A stretch of DNA of 64,000 nucleotides. It comes from Algoriphagus aquimarinus (lineage in GTDB: Bacteria; Bacteroidota; Bacteroidia; Cytophagales; Cyclobacteriaceae). The translations under genes were made by a program, and so were the position numbers. Position 1 is the stretch's first letter; every line of letters begins with the position of its first letter. This document shows, piece after piece, positions 41,931 through 50,338 of this stretch. The notes beneath the pieces are model-generated. The model ran no database searches. It saw only the letters and a list, made by a program, of their open reading frames with translations, and was not told where the DNA came from. The DNA lies in contig NZ_FOKK01000004.1 in NCBI RefSeq assembly GCF_900112005.1, positions 191,968 to 255,967 of the forward strand. Direction: 5' to 3'.

Positions 41931-41959
41931 CAAATCATTACTTGAATAACTATGATTTG
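41931..41959. promoter_or_regulatory. Inverted repeat upstream of the amidoligase operon
   Basis: CAAATCAT (41931-41938) and ATGATTTG (41952-41959) are perfect 8-bp arms with a 13-nt centre, 33 bp before the DUF2126 gene start. They are placed where a regulator could act on the operon promoter. No consensus TAnnTTTG was found in it. Confidence 0.45.
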
Positions 41960-42147
41960 GGTTATCTGGGTCGCTGGTATTACTTGTAATTTAAAGTAAG
42001 ATAGGTGAGATCACAGCATTTGACCTAAGAAAAATCATTTGAATCCAAAATTATATTTGCTTTAACTCAATGCTCTTTTTAATCAAAAATTCAGAATTGA
42101 ATCAATTTCTTCTTCGGTAAGTAAACATTTCTATTTAGTTTCAATGA

Positions 42148-42822
42148 ATGGAAAAAACCAAAAAGAAAATCCTCGTAATCGACATAGGGGGTTCAAATGT
42201 AAAAATCCTGGCTACAGGTGCTGAAGAACGTATTAAAATCCCATCTGGAGCTGATTTTAAGCCCGAAGAGATGGTCGAACTCGTGAAAGAAAATGCTTTC
42301 CAATGGGAGTATGATATGATCACCATGGGTTTCCCAGGGGTAGTCAAAGAAAATAGAATAGTTTCCGAGCCTGTGAACCTTGGAGAAGGCTGGAGTAAAT
42401 TTGATTTCCAAGCTGCATTCAACTGCCCAATAAAGTTTATTAACGATGCAGCCATGCAAGCTCTCGGTAGTTATGAGGGTAAAAAGTTGCTTTTTCTAGG
42501 TTTTGGCACTGGACTGGGAACTGCGATGGTCATTCACAATTCAATTATCCCTATGGAAGGTGGACACCTACCATTTAAGAAGAAGACGTTTGAAGAGTAC
42601 GTAGGGAAAGAATACCTTGTCAAAAGCGGTTCAAAAAGGTGGGAGAAAAACGTACAGAAAACAGTTGAATACTTCAAAGCAGCTTTTCAACCAGATGATA
42701 TTCTTCTGGGAGGAGGAAATTCCAAATTGCTCACCACTATTCCTGAAGGCTGTAGATTGGGAACAAACGAAAATGCATTCAAGGGCGGATTCCGATTCTG
42801 GGAAGAGGATTTCAAGCTGTAA
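42148..42822 (+). CDS. ROK-family sugar kinase, polyphosphate-glucokinase-like
   Basis: A 224-residue actin-fold kinase. The phosphate loops are VIDIGGSNVKIL and FLGFGTGLGTAMV; the catalytic Asp is in KFINDAAMQALG. MEGGHLPF is the sugar-contact region with Glu/His. It is short, and it lacks the CxCGxxGC zinc motif of typical ROK kinases, as in polyphosphate/ATP glucokinases. It probably phosphorylates glucose or a related hexose. It is divergent from the amidoligase operon (249 bp), followed 163 bp later by a serine hydrolase. Confidence 0.88.
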   Translation: MEKTKKKILVIDIGGSNVKILATGAEERIKIPSGADFKPEEMVELVKENAFQWEYDMITMGFPGVVKENRIVSEPVNLGEGWSKFDFQAAFNCPIKFINDAAMQALGSYEGKKLLFLGFGTGLGTAMVIHNSIIPMEGGHLPFKKKTFEEYVGKEYLVKSGSKRWEKNVQKTVEYFKAAFQPDDILLGGGNSKLLTTIPEGCRLGTNENAFKGGFRFWEEDFKL

Positions 42823-42985
42823 ATACTAAGTTTAGCCGTTTCATTTTTTAATAAATTAACCTATACCCAAATCTATGAAATCGAGCTTACGTAAGGTAGA
42901 CTGCTATGAACCAATCACACCTAACGGGAATGATGAATTAGCATGCGAGATTCCATATGGGTTTAGAAAATCAAATAGTAAACAC

Positions 42986-44260
42986 ATGAAACAGCTATTT
43001 CTGTATGCTTTTGCAATTCTTGTTTTTTCAAGCAGTTGCCAAGAAAAGGAAAAATCCTCCCCCACTTTTCTTGTAGATGACCAAGTCAGAGCAAGGATTG
43101 ATTCTACCCTTTCAAGCTTTGTGGAAAGTGGAAATATAGCTGGGGTTTCTGCTTTGATTTTTGAGAAAGATCAGGAGGTTTACTACAATGCTTTTGGCTA
43201 TGCAGATCGGGAAAATCAGGTCAAAATGGAAAGAAACACGATTGTGCAGATCTATTCCATGACCAAACCTATCACTGGAACTGCGTTAATGACACTTTAT
43301 GAAAAAGGGAAATTTCAATTAGATGATCCCCTCGCGAAACACGCGCCTGAGTTTGCTGGCATGATGGTTTACGATGGAGTGGATGAAAATGGAAACATCA
43401 AACTTGTAGCTGCTGATAGACCTGTCACTATTCGAGACATCACGCGCCATACGGCTGGTTTTCCAAATAGAGCAGACATTCCTGGTCTAAGCGATATTCT
43501 GGCAGAGAAAGATCCAAGAAGTATTGAGATTGATTTGACAGAAATGGCTAGAAGAATTGGAGAAGTTCCACTTTGGTTTCAGCCAGGAACGCAGTGGGAA
43601 TACGGTCAATCCGTAGATGTACAGGCTTTTTTGGTAGAGAGAATCTCAGGGATTCCTTACAAAGAATATGTGCAAACGCATGTGCTTGATCCACTTAAAA
43701 TGAGCAAAACAAGGTATTTCGTTCCTGAAGCCGACAGAATAAAAATGTCTGCATCTTACCGGAGAACTGGCGAAGGTCAGCTGGAACAAATGCCAAATGA
43801 AGAAGCCCATAGATTCAATATCAACGAATGGCCACTGTCACCTGGAGGATTTGGATTTACTTCTACCTTGGATGATTACATGACTTTTGCCAGAATGCTG
43901 GTTCATAAGGGTGAATTTGGAGGAGCAACAATCCTCAAGCCTGAAACAGTGCAACTGATGAGTTCTAACCAGCTCCCAGATTCGGTAACCGAAAGATCAT
44001 GGCTTCCAAGCAAAGGAAATGTTGGGTTTGGAATTGATTTCGCCGTGAGAGTGGCACCACCTGCCAGCGCTGATGAGATGAATGGAACTGTGGGTGAATT
44101 ATTCTGGGATGGCGCAGCCAGTACACTTTTCTGGGTTGACCCCGTGAATGAGATCACTGCCGTGCTTTTCGTCCAGCTTTTTCCATACGATCAAATTAAG
44201 CTTCACAAAAAGTTTAAGGATGCCGTGTACGGCAAATACAAGCCCGCAGAATCCAAATAG
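42986..44260 (+). CDS. Serine hydrolase of the beta-lactamase class C family, lipoprotein
   Basis: A 424-residue exported hydrolase. I start at the ATG at 42986, which gives the lipoprotein signal MKQLFLYAFAILVFSSSC; a longer frame from 42875 adds 37 charged residues before it. The nucleophile motif SxxK is SMTK (IYSMTKPITG), the Tyr motif is YGQS in QWEYGQSVDV, and the third motif region is WDGAASTLFW. Such enzymes act as esterases, D-peptidases or transpeptidases; true beta-lactamase activity is uncommon without adjacent regulators. It is periplasmic. Confidence 0.88.
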   Translation: MKQLFLYAFAILVFSSSCQEKEKSSPTFLVDDQVRARIDSTLSSFVESGNIAGVSALIFEKDQEVYYNAFGYADRENQVKMERNTIVQIYSMTKPITGTALMTLYEKGKFQLDDPLAKHAPEFAGMMVYDGVDENGNIKLVAADRPVTIRDITRHTAGFPNRADIPGLSDILAEKDPRSIEIDLTEMARRIGEVPLWFQPGTQWEYGQSVDVQAFLVERISGIPYKEYVQTHVLDPLKMSKTRYFVPEADRIKMSASYRRTGEGQLEQMPNEEAHRFNINEWPLSPGGFGFTSTLDDYMTFARMLVHKGEFGGATILKPETVQLMSSNQLPDSVTERSWLPSKGNVGFGIDFAVRVAPPASADEMNGTVGELFWDGAASTLFWVDPVNEITAVLFVQLFPYDQIKLHKKFKDAVYGKYKPAESK

Positions 44261-44281
44261 ATTTCCATTAACTTTGTCCCA

Positions 44282-44349
44282 ATCAGAACCATTTTCGCAA
44301 AAAATACTGTTCTGATCACATTGTAACCTAATGGACCTTGAATCCATTA
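44282..44349. repeat. Two inverted repeats upstream of mnmA
   Basis: ATCAGAAC (44282-44289) faces GTTCTGAT (44309-44316). TAATGGA (44329-44335) faces TCCATTA (44343-44349), 14 bp before the mnmA ATG. They could end the hydrolase transcript or shape the mnmA leader; neither has a strong T-run. Confidence 0.4.
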
Positions 44350-44362
44350 CTTATTACAGCAC

Positions 44363-45577
44363 ATGAAGACAAGACCAAGAGTAGTAGTCGGCCTCTCCGG
44401 AGGGGTCGATAGTTCCGTTGCCGCTCACCTACTTATCGAGCAAGGCTACGAAGTCATCGGGATGTTCATGAAGAACTGGCACGATGAATCTGTCACCATT
44501 TCCAACGACTGTCCATGGATGGAAGATTCCACCGATGCGATGCTGGTGGCAGAGAAACTAGGAATTCCATTTCAAGCGATTGACCTCAGTGAGGAATACA
44601 AGGATAGAATTGTGGATTATATGTTTGCTGAATACAAAGCCGGCAGAACTCCCAATCCAGATATTCTTTGCAATAGAGAGATCAAATTCGATATTTTTCT
44701 GAAAGCAGCAGAAAAGCTAAAAGCAGATTTTGTAGCTACTGGACACTATTGCCAAAAAGGTGAAACTATTGGTGCAGATGGCAAAACAGCCTATCAATTG
44801 CTTGCAGGGGCCGATCCAAATAAAGATCAGAGTTATTTCCTATGCCAATTGAATCAAAGTCAGTTAGCAAAAGCACTCTTTCCAATCGGGCATATGCAAA
44901 AGCCAGATGTACGGATAAAAGCCAAAGAACAGGATCTGATTACTGCAGATAAAAAAGATAGTCAGGGATTATGTTTCATTGGAAAAGTTAGATTGCCTGA
45001 TTTTCTTCAGCAGCAGTTGAAGCCTAAAAAAGGACAGATTATACAAATCCCTGAAGAGCTTGCTATTTATCAGAATAAGCAAATCCCAGCAGGAATAGCT
45101 CCAGAAGATTACGATCAGCAAACGTTGGATGCTATCTCTCTACCTATTCACTATTCACAAAATCAGGGAAAAGTACTTGGAGAGCATAATGGTGCGCACT
45201 ACTTCACTGTTGGCCAAAGAAAAGGGCTTCATGTGGGAGGAACTGGCAAACCATTATTTGTGATTTCTACGGATACCAGCGAGAATGTGATTTACACAGG
45301 TTTGGGAGAAACACATCCTGGATTACTTCGAGATGGACTTTTTGTGAAAACTGACGAGATCCATTGGATACGCGAAGACCTGAAACTTAACATTGGAGAA
45401 ACCAGAAGATACGAAGCACGCATCCGCTATCGTCAACCGCTCTCTGGAGCTACTTTGATCCAAAAAGAAAATGGCCTCTATGTCATTTTCGATCAGCCTC
45501 AGAAAGGCGTGGCTTCAGGCCAGTTTGTGGCCTGGTATGATGGTGAGGAATGTATTGGTTCGGGGACTATATATTAA
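44363..45577 (+). CDS. mnmA: tRNA-specific 2-thiouridylase
   Basis: A 404-residue enzyme that thiolates U34 of Glu, Gln and Lys tRNAs. The N-terminal PP-loop is [15 protein letters not shown]. The two catalytic cysteines are C103 ([10 protein letters not shown]) and C204 (SQGLCFIGK). [14 protein letters not shown] and the C-terminal beta-barrel ([10 protein letters not shown]) are typical. Compared with E. coli MnmA (about 368 residues) it has a small insertion near residues 222-275, with [22 protein letters not shown]. Monocistronic, with a bidirectional terminator downstream. Confidence 0.96.
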   Translation: MKTRPRVVVGLSGGVDSSVAAHLLIEQGYEVIGMFMKNWHDESVTISNDCPWMEDSTDAMLVAEKLGIPFQAIDLSEEYKDRIVDYMFAEYKAGRTPNPDILCNREIKFDIFLKAAEKLKADFVATGHYCQKGETIGADGKTAYQLLAGADPNKDQSYFLCQLNQSQLAKALFPIGHMQKPDVRIKAKEQDLITADKKDSQGLCFIGKVRLPDFLQQQLKPKKGQIIQIPEELAIYQNKQIPAGIAPEDYDQQTLDAISLPIHYSQNQGKVLGEHNGAHYFTVGQRKGLHVGGTGKPLFVISTDTSENVIYTGLGETHPGLLRDGLFVKTDEIHWIREDLKLNIGETRRYEARIRYRQPLSGATLIQKENGLYVIFDQPQKGVASGQFVAWYDGEECIGSGTIY

Positions 45578-45599
45578 TCAAAACTCAATATCCCATAAA

Positions 45600-45629
45600 A
45601 AAACCCAAGAGATAGCTCTCTTGGGTTTT
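45600..45629 (+). terminator. Bidirectional terminator between mnmA and the sulfatase locus
   Basis: AAAACCCAAGAGA pairs perfectly with TCTCTTGGGTTTT around TAGC (45600-45612 / 45617-45629), with A/T runs on both sides. It separates two convergent genes. Confidence 0.88.
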
Positions 45630-45645
45630 CCGTTTGTTACTCAAT

Positions 45646-47286
45646 CTATCTATTATTTCTCTTATTGTAGACCTCCATATAGGCATCTAAATATTTTTTA
45701 TCGTTTGCATCACTATCCCCGTATTTATCTCGGAGTCCTTGTAGTCTCTCATGCATATTCGCTCGAACATCTGCATATTCTGGATCATCGTAGATATTTT
45801 TCATTTCCTGAGGGTCAGTTTTTAAATCATACATTTCCCACTCATCGATATCATAATAGAAGTGCATCAACTTATAGCGCTCAGTGGCAACTCCATAATG
45901 TCTTTTGACCATGTGCACAGAAGGATATTCGTAATAGGTATAATAAACAGCATCCCGCCATTCCCCACTTTCCCCACTTACGAGTTTTCTGAATGATTCA
46001 CCTTGCATTTCTTTTGGGATATCCACTCCTGCGTAATCAAGAAATGTTGGAGCAAAATCTAGGTTTTGAACCAATTTATCTATAGTAGTTCCAGGCTTGA
46101 TTTCTTTAGGATAACGTACCAAAAGCGGAGTTCTGAAGGACTGCTCATACATAAATCGCTTATCAAACCATCCATGTTCTCCTAGATAAAATCCTTGATC
46201 TGAAGTGTAAACTACTATTGTGTTTTCTGCCAGTCCATTTGCCTCTAAGTAATCCAAAACCTCACCTACTCCATCGTCTACAGATTTGATGGTTCTCAAA
46301 TAATCCTTGATGTATCGGTTATACTTCCAATGCGCAATTTCACGTCTTTTCTCTGTAGTGAAAGTTGACTCATCACCCTGTCCAAAAGCCTTTTTGAAAG
46401 CCTCATTTTTTGGATCATATGCTGCATTCCATTGTGCCAATTGCTCTGGATTGAATCTGGCTAACTCTTTATCAAAACCAGTACTATCTCCATATGGATC
46501 TATTACCATTTTGAAATCATGTCCCCATCCAGCTTCACCGTCGATTTCCATCTCTTGTGTACGAGCAGCAGTTCCTCTACCAGCATAGCCTGTTTCTTGG
46601 TCAAAAAAGTTGGCAGGAGGAGTGAAATCTTTATCATCATATAAAGTCAAATACTCAGGAGCTGGTTTCCAATTCCTATGAGGTGCTTTCTGATGATACA
46701 TCATGACAAAAGGTTTGTCTTTATCACGACCTTGATCCAGCCATTTCAACGCTTCATCGGTCGTAATATCCGTCACATATCCTTCAAACCTTTTCCGTTC
46801 TCCATTTACCAAAAAGTCCGGATTGTAATAATTCCCTTGACCGGGCAAAACCATGGAATAATCAAAACCAGTCGGTAAACCGTCCAAGTGAATTTTACCA
46901 ATTAGAGCAGTTTGATACCCATTAGCCTGAAGTAGTTTTGGGAAATTATCCTGTTCCCAATCGAATGGCTGCACGTTATCTACTTTACCATTGATGAAAC
47001 TATGCTTACCTGTCAGCAATACCGCACGACTAGGAGCACAAATGGAGTTAGTGACTGTGGCACGTGTGAAAATCGCACCTTCCTTAGCAATACGATCTAT
47101 ATTTGGTGTTTCGTTAAGCCCATGACCATAGGCACTTATTGCCTGATATGCATGATCATCCGCCATAATAAACAGGATGTTAGGTGGTTTTTCATCCTTT
47201 TTTTCTTCCACCTTAGTTTCACAACTAATTGCTAAAAAAGCAACTGCAGCAGCAAAGGTGGAAAGCCTAAGTTTATTGAAATTCAT
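45646..47286 (-). CDS. Sulfatase (Cys-type), N-acetylglucosamine-6-sulfatase-like
   Basis: A 546-residue exported sulfatase with lipoprotein signal (AISC). The formylglycine motif is C83-APSR (SICAPSRAVLLTGK). Metal ligands are in FIMADDHAYQ and in VVYTSDQGFYLGEHGW. The C-terminal YEYPSVHMVKRHYGVATERYKLMHFYYD segment resembles S1_11 enzymes acting on 6-sulfated GlcNAc, an inference from pattern memory. The Cys needs a maturase (anSME) encoded elsewhere. It is the last gene of the sulfated-glycan locus, 12 bp after the other sulfatase. Confidence 0.9.
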   Translation of the reverse strand: MNFNKLRLSTFAAAVAFLAISCETKVEEKKDEKPPNILFIMADDHAYQAISAYGHGLNETPNIDRIAKEGAIFTRATVTNSICAPSRAVLLTGKHSFINGKVDNVQPFDWEQDNFPKLLQANGYQTALIGKIHLDGLPTGFDYSMVLPGQGNYYNPDFLVNGERKRFEGYVTDITTDEALKWLDQGRDKDKPFVMMYHQKAPHRNWKPAPEYLTLYDDKDFTPPANFFDQETGYAGRGTAARTQEMEIDGEAGWGHDFKMVIDPYGDSTGFDKELARFNPEQLAQWNAAYDPKNEAFKKAFGQGDESTFTTEKRREIAHWKYNRYIKDYLRTIKSVDDGVGEVLDYLEANGLAENTIVVYTSDQGFYLGEHGWFDKRFMYEQSFRTPLLVRYPKEIKPGTTIDKLVQNLDFAPTFLDYAGVDIPKEMQGESFRKLVSGESGEWRDAVYYTYYEYPSVHMVKRHYGVATERYKLMHFYYDIDEWEMYDLKTDPQEMKNIYDDPEYADVRANMHERLQGLRDKYGDSDANDKKYLDAYMEVYNKRNNR

Positions 47287-47298
47287 GTCTAATAAAGT

Positions 47299-48756
47299 TT
47301 AATTGTTAGTAATTCGCCCTGGTTCACGACGGTTTTTACCCGGGTTGTTCGTGAGATCATCTCCTAAGTCATCGCGAACCTGGTTAGCTAGTTGCATTAG
47401 CTCAGCTACGATTTCAGGATTCTCTTTTTGTACATCATATCTTTCTCCAGGATCTCTCCGAAGATCAAATAAAGCCATCTTGATGGTCTCCTGCTTGGTT
47501 TTTCCATCTACTCCATCTTTTCCAGGTGCAGAACCTATGTATGTTCTATGCTCATGAGGAAAAATCAATTTCCAGTTACCACGCCTTATTGCTTCCAAAG
47601 CATTTTTTTGATAATAGTAATTGAAGGTTTTTCTTGGATTGGCATTTTCTTCATTTCGCATCAATGCCAAAATGCTCACGCCATCTATTTTCTTTTCCGG
47701 TAAAGGGACATCAAGAATTTCCGCAAAAGTGGGCAGGAAATCCAGTGTAGAGGCTAACTTATTATTTACAATACCCGCGGGGATTTGGCCTGGCCATCTC
47801 ATAATACATGGCACTCGTTGACCACCTTCGAAGCTTGTACCTTTACCCTCTCTCAAGCCACCGGCAGATCCTGAGTGATCCCCAAAATTCAACCATGGGC
47901 CATTGTCAGAGGTAAAGATTACCAGAGTATTGTCTGTTAATCCATTTTGCTCTAAAGCTTTCATAATTTCACCTACAGACCAATCAATCTCCATTACTAC
48001 ATCTCCATACAATCCCTGCTTACTTTTCCCTTTGAATTTATTGGAAACTGCCAAAGGTACATGCGGCATAGAATGAGGAACGACAAGTAAAAATGGATCC
48101 GATTTATTTTCAGAGATGAACCTTACAGCTTCTTCCGTATACCGCGTGGTAAGTTCAGCCTGATCATCAAGATCTTCGATAAAACTATTTATCGTGTCTC
48201 CAGCCATAAGTGGCAATTCTGGGAAGCTTGCTTTTCTGGCGTGTGTCTGCTCAGTTGCCAGCTGCATATCATAAGTCCACTTCCACATATCATTGGAATA
48301 AGGAAGCCCTACAAACTCATCGAAACCTTGTTGTAAGGGCAAAAAAGGTTGTAAGTGACCAAGATGCCATTTACCAAACAAAGCTGTTTTATAGTTCCCA
48401 GCTCTTTTCACCAATTCTGCAATAGTTTCCTCTTCTGGATTCAAACCAATGGTGGCATGCGGATTCAGAGCTCCACTTAATCCCAAACGATTAGGATAAG
48501 TGCCAGTAAGAATTCCCGCCCTGGACGCGCTGCACACAGCCTGAGCAACTTCGAAATTCGTGAAGCGCATGCCTTCTGCAGCTAATTTATCAAGATTTGG
48601 AGTTTCAAAATCCAAAGCCCCGTAACTGGCTAAGTCTCCATACCCAAGATCATCTGCATAAATCAACACGATATTGGGTTGCAGCTTTTCCTGAGCCTTA
48701 GAAATTAACACAGTGAAAAATGCACAGCCTAAACCTAGTATAATACTCTTGTACAT
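47299..48756 (-). CDS. Arylsulfatase A-like sulfatase (Cys-type)
   Basis: A 485-residue exported sulfatase with a signal peptide (1-21). The active-site motif is C75-SASR (AVCSASRAGILTG), where the usual Pro is Ala; this variant is known in S1 sulfatases. Metal ligands are in IYADDLGYGD and FTSDNGPW; FGKWHLGH gives the sulfate-binding Lys and His. It belongs to a different subgroup from its neighbour, so two distinct sulfate positions are probably attacked. It lies 77 bp after the SusD gene. Confidence 0.9.
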   Translation of the reverse strand: MYKSIILGLGCAFFTVLISKAQEKLQPNIVLIYADDLGYGDLASYGALDFETPNLDKLAAEGMRFTNFEVAQAVCSASRAGILTGTYPNRLGLSGALNPHATIGLNPEEETIAELVKRAGNYKTALFGKWHLGHLQPFLPLQQGFDEFVGLPYSNDMWKWTYDMQLATEQTHARKASFPELPLMAGDTINSFIEDLDDQAELTTRYTEEAVRFISENKSDPFLLVVPHSMPHVPLAVSNKFKGKSKQGLYGDVVMEIDWSVGEIMKALEQNGLTDNTLVIFTSDNGPWLNFGDHSGSAGGLREGKGTSFEGGQRVPCIMRWPGQIPAGIVNNKLASTLDFLPTFAEILDVPLPEKKIDGVSILALMRNEENANPRKTFNYYYQKNALEAIRRGNWKLIFPHEHRTYIGSAPGKDGVDGKTKQETIKMALFDLRRDPGERYDVQKENPEIVAELMQLANQVRDDLGDDLTNNPGKNRREPGRITNN

Positions 48757-48833
48757 AAAGCTCTATTAATGGGTGTGAAAAAATCTGAAAGGGTGATATT
48801 TAAACCCTTCCAGAATTGTGGTTTGCTGTTCAA

Positions 48834-50324
48834 TTAATAACCTGGATTCTGCGTTAAGGCTGGATTAAGGTCTATTTCTCGCTGAGGAATTGGCATTAAT
48901 ACCATGTAATCTTTGAGGTTTTGGGCAATTTCCACCTTGTTGCTTTCAGATACACTTGCCTCATAGGCAGCATGCTCTTTCATTCGCTGAATAAATCTAC
49001 CTGTACGAACCAGATCAAACCATCTATGACCTTCCATAGCTAATTCTTTGTGTCGCTCTTCGTAGATTAATTCACGCAACTCATCAGCCGCTAGGCCGGA
49101 AACATTGTGAGAGGTAGAGTTGTATGCCCTTTCCATGATTCGGTTAAGTTGCATAGCAGCAGGCTCTGTCTGTCCAGTCTCAGTCAATGCTTCTGCATAC
49201 ATAAGGATAGCATCAGCATATCTGATTACATGCATATTTGCATCGCTGTTGTTTGGATTAGGCTCATTCTCTTCCCAATATTTCGTGTAGATAGGAATAG
49301 TAGAAGTATGGATAGATCCATCTATAAGACTCACGAAATTTGTTCTAAAAGTTCCTGCTTTTCTTTCGTCATCATCTGTGTACCTATCATACAAATCCCG
49401 CGTAGGAATATCAGCTTCATTGGAATTAACCAATCCCAAAACAGCAAATCCACCTGGTAAAGAATACTTTGGTCCCTGAAGTACCATGGCACCATTCCCA
49501 TCTCCTGGAGGGTCCATAAACTCAATACTGAAGACCATCTCTCGACCATTTTCGGTAGCAGGATTCCAATTGTCTCTAAAGTTCTCATGTAGGCCATAGC
49601 CATACTCACCTTCATTGTTGATTACCTCGGCCAATTTTGCGGCTGATTTAGAGTAATCCTGCATAGTTAGATAGACTTTGCCGAGCAAAATCTTCGCTGC
49701 TCCCTTGGTAGCTCTTCCTATATTATTTGAGCTATAGATACTAGGAAGACTAGATTCTGCGTCTGTCAGATCAGCAATGATTTGCGTGTAAATATCTCTT
49801 GTAGGCACTCTAGCTCCTAGTGCATCTTCCACTGATTCTAACTTCAAAATCATAGGAACATCTCCATAGAAACGAACCAAATTGAAGTAATACAAGGCTC
49901 TTAGAAACTTCGCTTCTCCTACCAACCGCGCTCTAATTTGCTCATCCATTTCAATGGATGGTATATTGATAATGGCAGTATTTGCTCTCCCAATACCAGA
50001 ATAACACTGGAGCCACATTTCCCTAGTAAATTGATTCTCTGAAGTATGTCTCAAAAACTCTAGGTTCTGTAGATATTGATTAGGCATTCCCAACCCATTT
50101 TTCTCAGTATCAGCAGGCAGTTCATTCAGAATAAACATATTCCGCTCATAGAGCACATATAATTTCTGATAGACTGCTGCCACAGCTGCTTCCGCATCTG
50201 ATTGACTGCTATAGAAATTAGTGAGGACAAATCTGTCTTCTGGCGACTCTTTTAAGAATTCGCCCATGCATGAAGTCAAACTTACCGTTACGAATAGTAT
50301 TAGTATGTATTTTATATTTTTCAT
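48834..50324 (-). CDS. SusD/RagB-family glycan-binding lipoprotein
   Basis: A 496-residue outer-membrane lipoprotein (signal ending SLTSC) that binds oligosaccharides and hands them to the SusC pore. The N-terminal part has TPR-like helices (AVAAVYQKLYVLYE, AKFLRALYYFNLVRFYGDVPMIL). The C-terminal SusD domain contains ILMYAEALTETGQ, YEERHKELAMEGHRWFDLVRTG and ends with MPIPQREIDLNPALTQNPGY, all typical. It is complete and begins 14 bp after SusC. Confidence 0.96.
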   Translation of the reverse strand: MKNIKYILILFVTVSLTSCMGEFLKESPEDRFVLTNFYSSQSDAEAAVAAVYQKLYVLYERNMFILNELPADTEKNGLGMPNQYLQNLEFLRHTSENQFTREMWLQCYSGIGRANTAIINIPSIEMDEQIRARLVGEAKFLRALYYFNLVRFYGDVPMILKLESVEDALGARVPTRDIYTQIIADLTDAESSLPSIYSSNNIGRATKGAAKILLGKVYLTMQDYSKSAAKLAEVINNEGEYGYGLHENFRDNWNPATENGREMVFSIEFMDPPGDGNGAMVLQGPKYSLPGGFAVLGLVNSNEADIPTRDLYDRYTDDDERKAGTFRTNFVSLIDGSIHTSTIPIYTKYWEENEPNPNNSDANMHVIRYADAILMYAEALTETGQTEPAAMQLNRIMERAYNSTSHNVSGLAADELRELIYEERHKELAMEGHRWFDLVRTGRFIQRMKEHAAYEASVSESNKVEIAQNLKDYMVLMPIPQREIDLNPALTQNPGY

Positions 50325-50338
50325 GATCTGTCTGTTCT

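Noticed and set aside
42875..42985. N-terminal extension of the serine hydrolase
   Set aside because: It would place 37 polar residues before a clear lipoprotein signal peptide.
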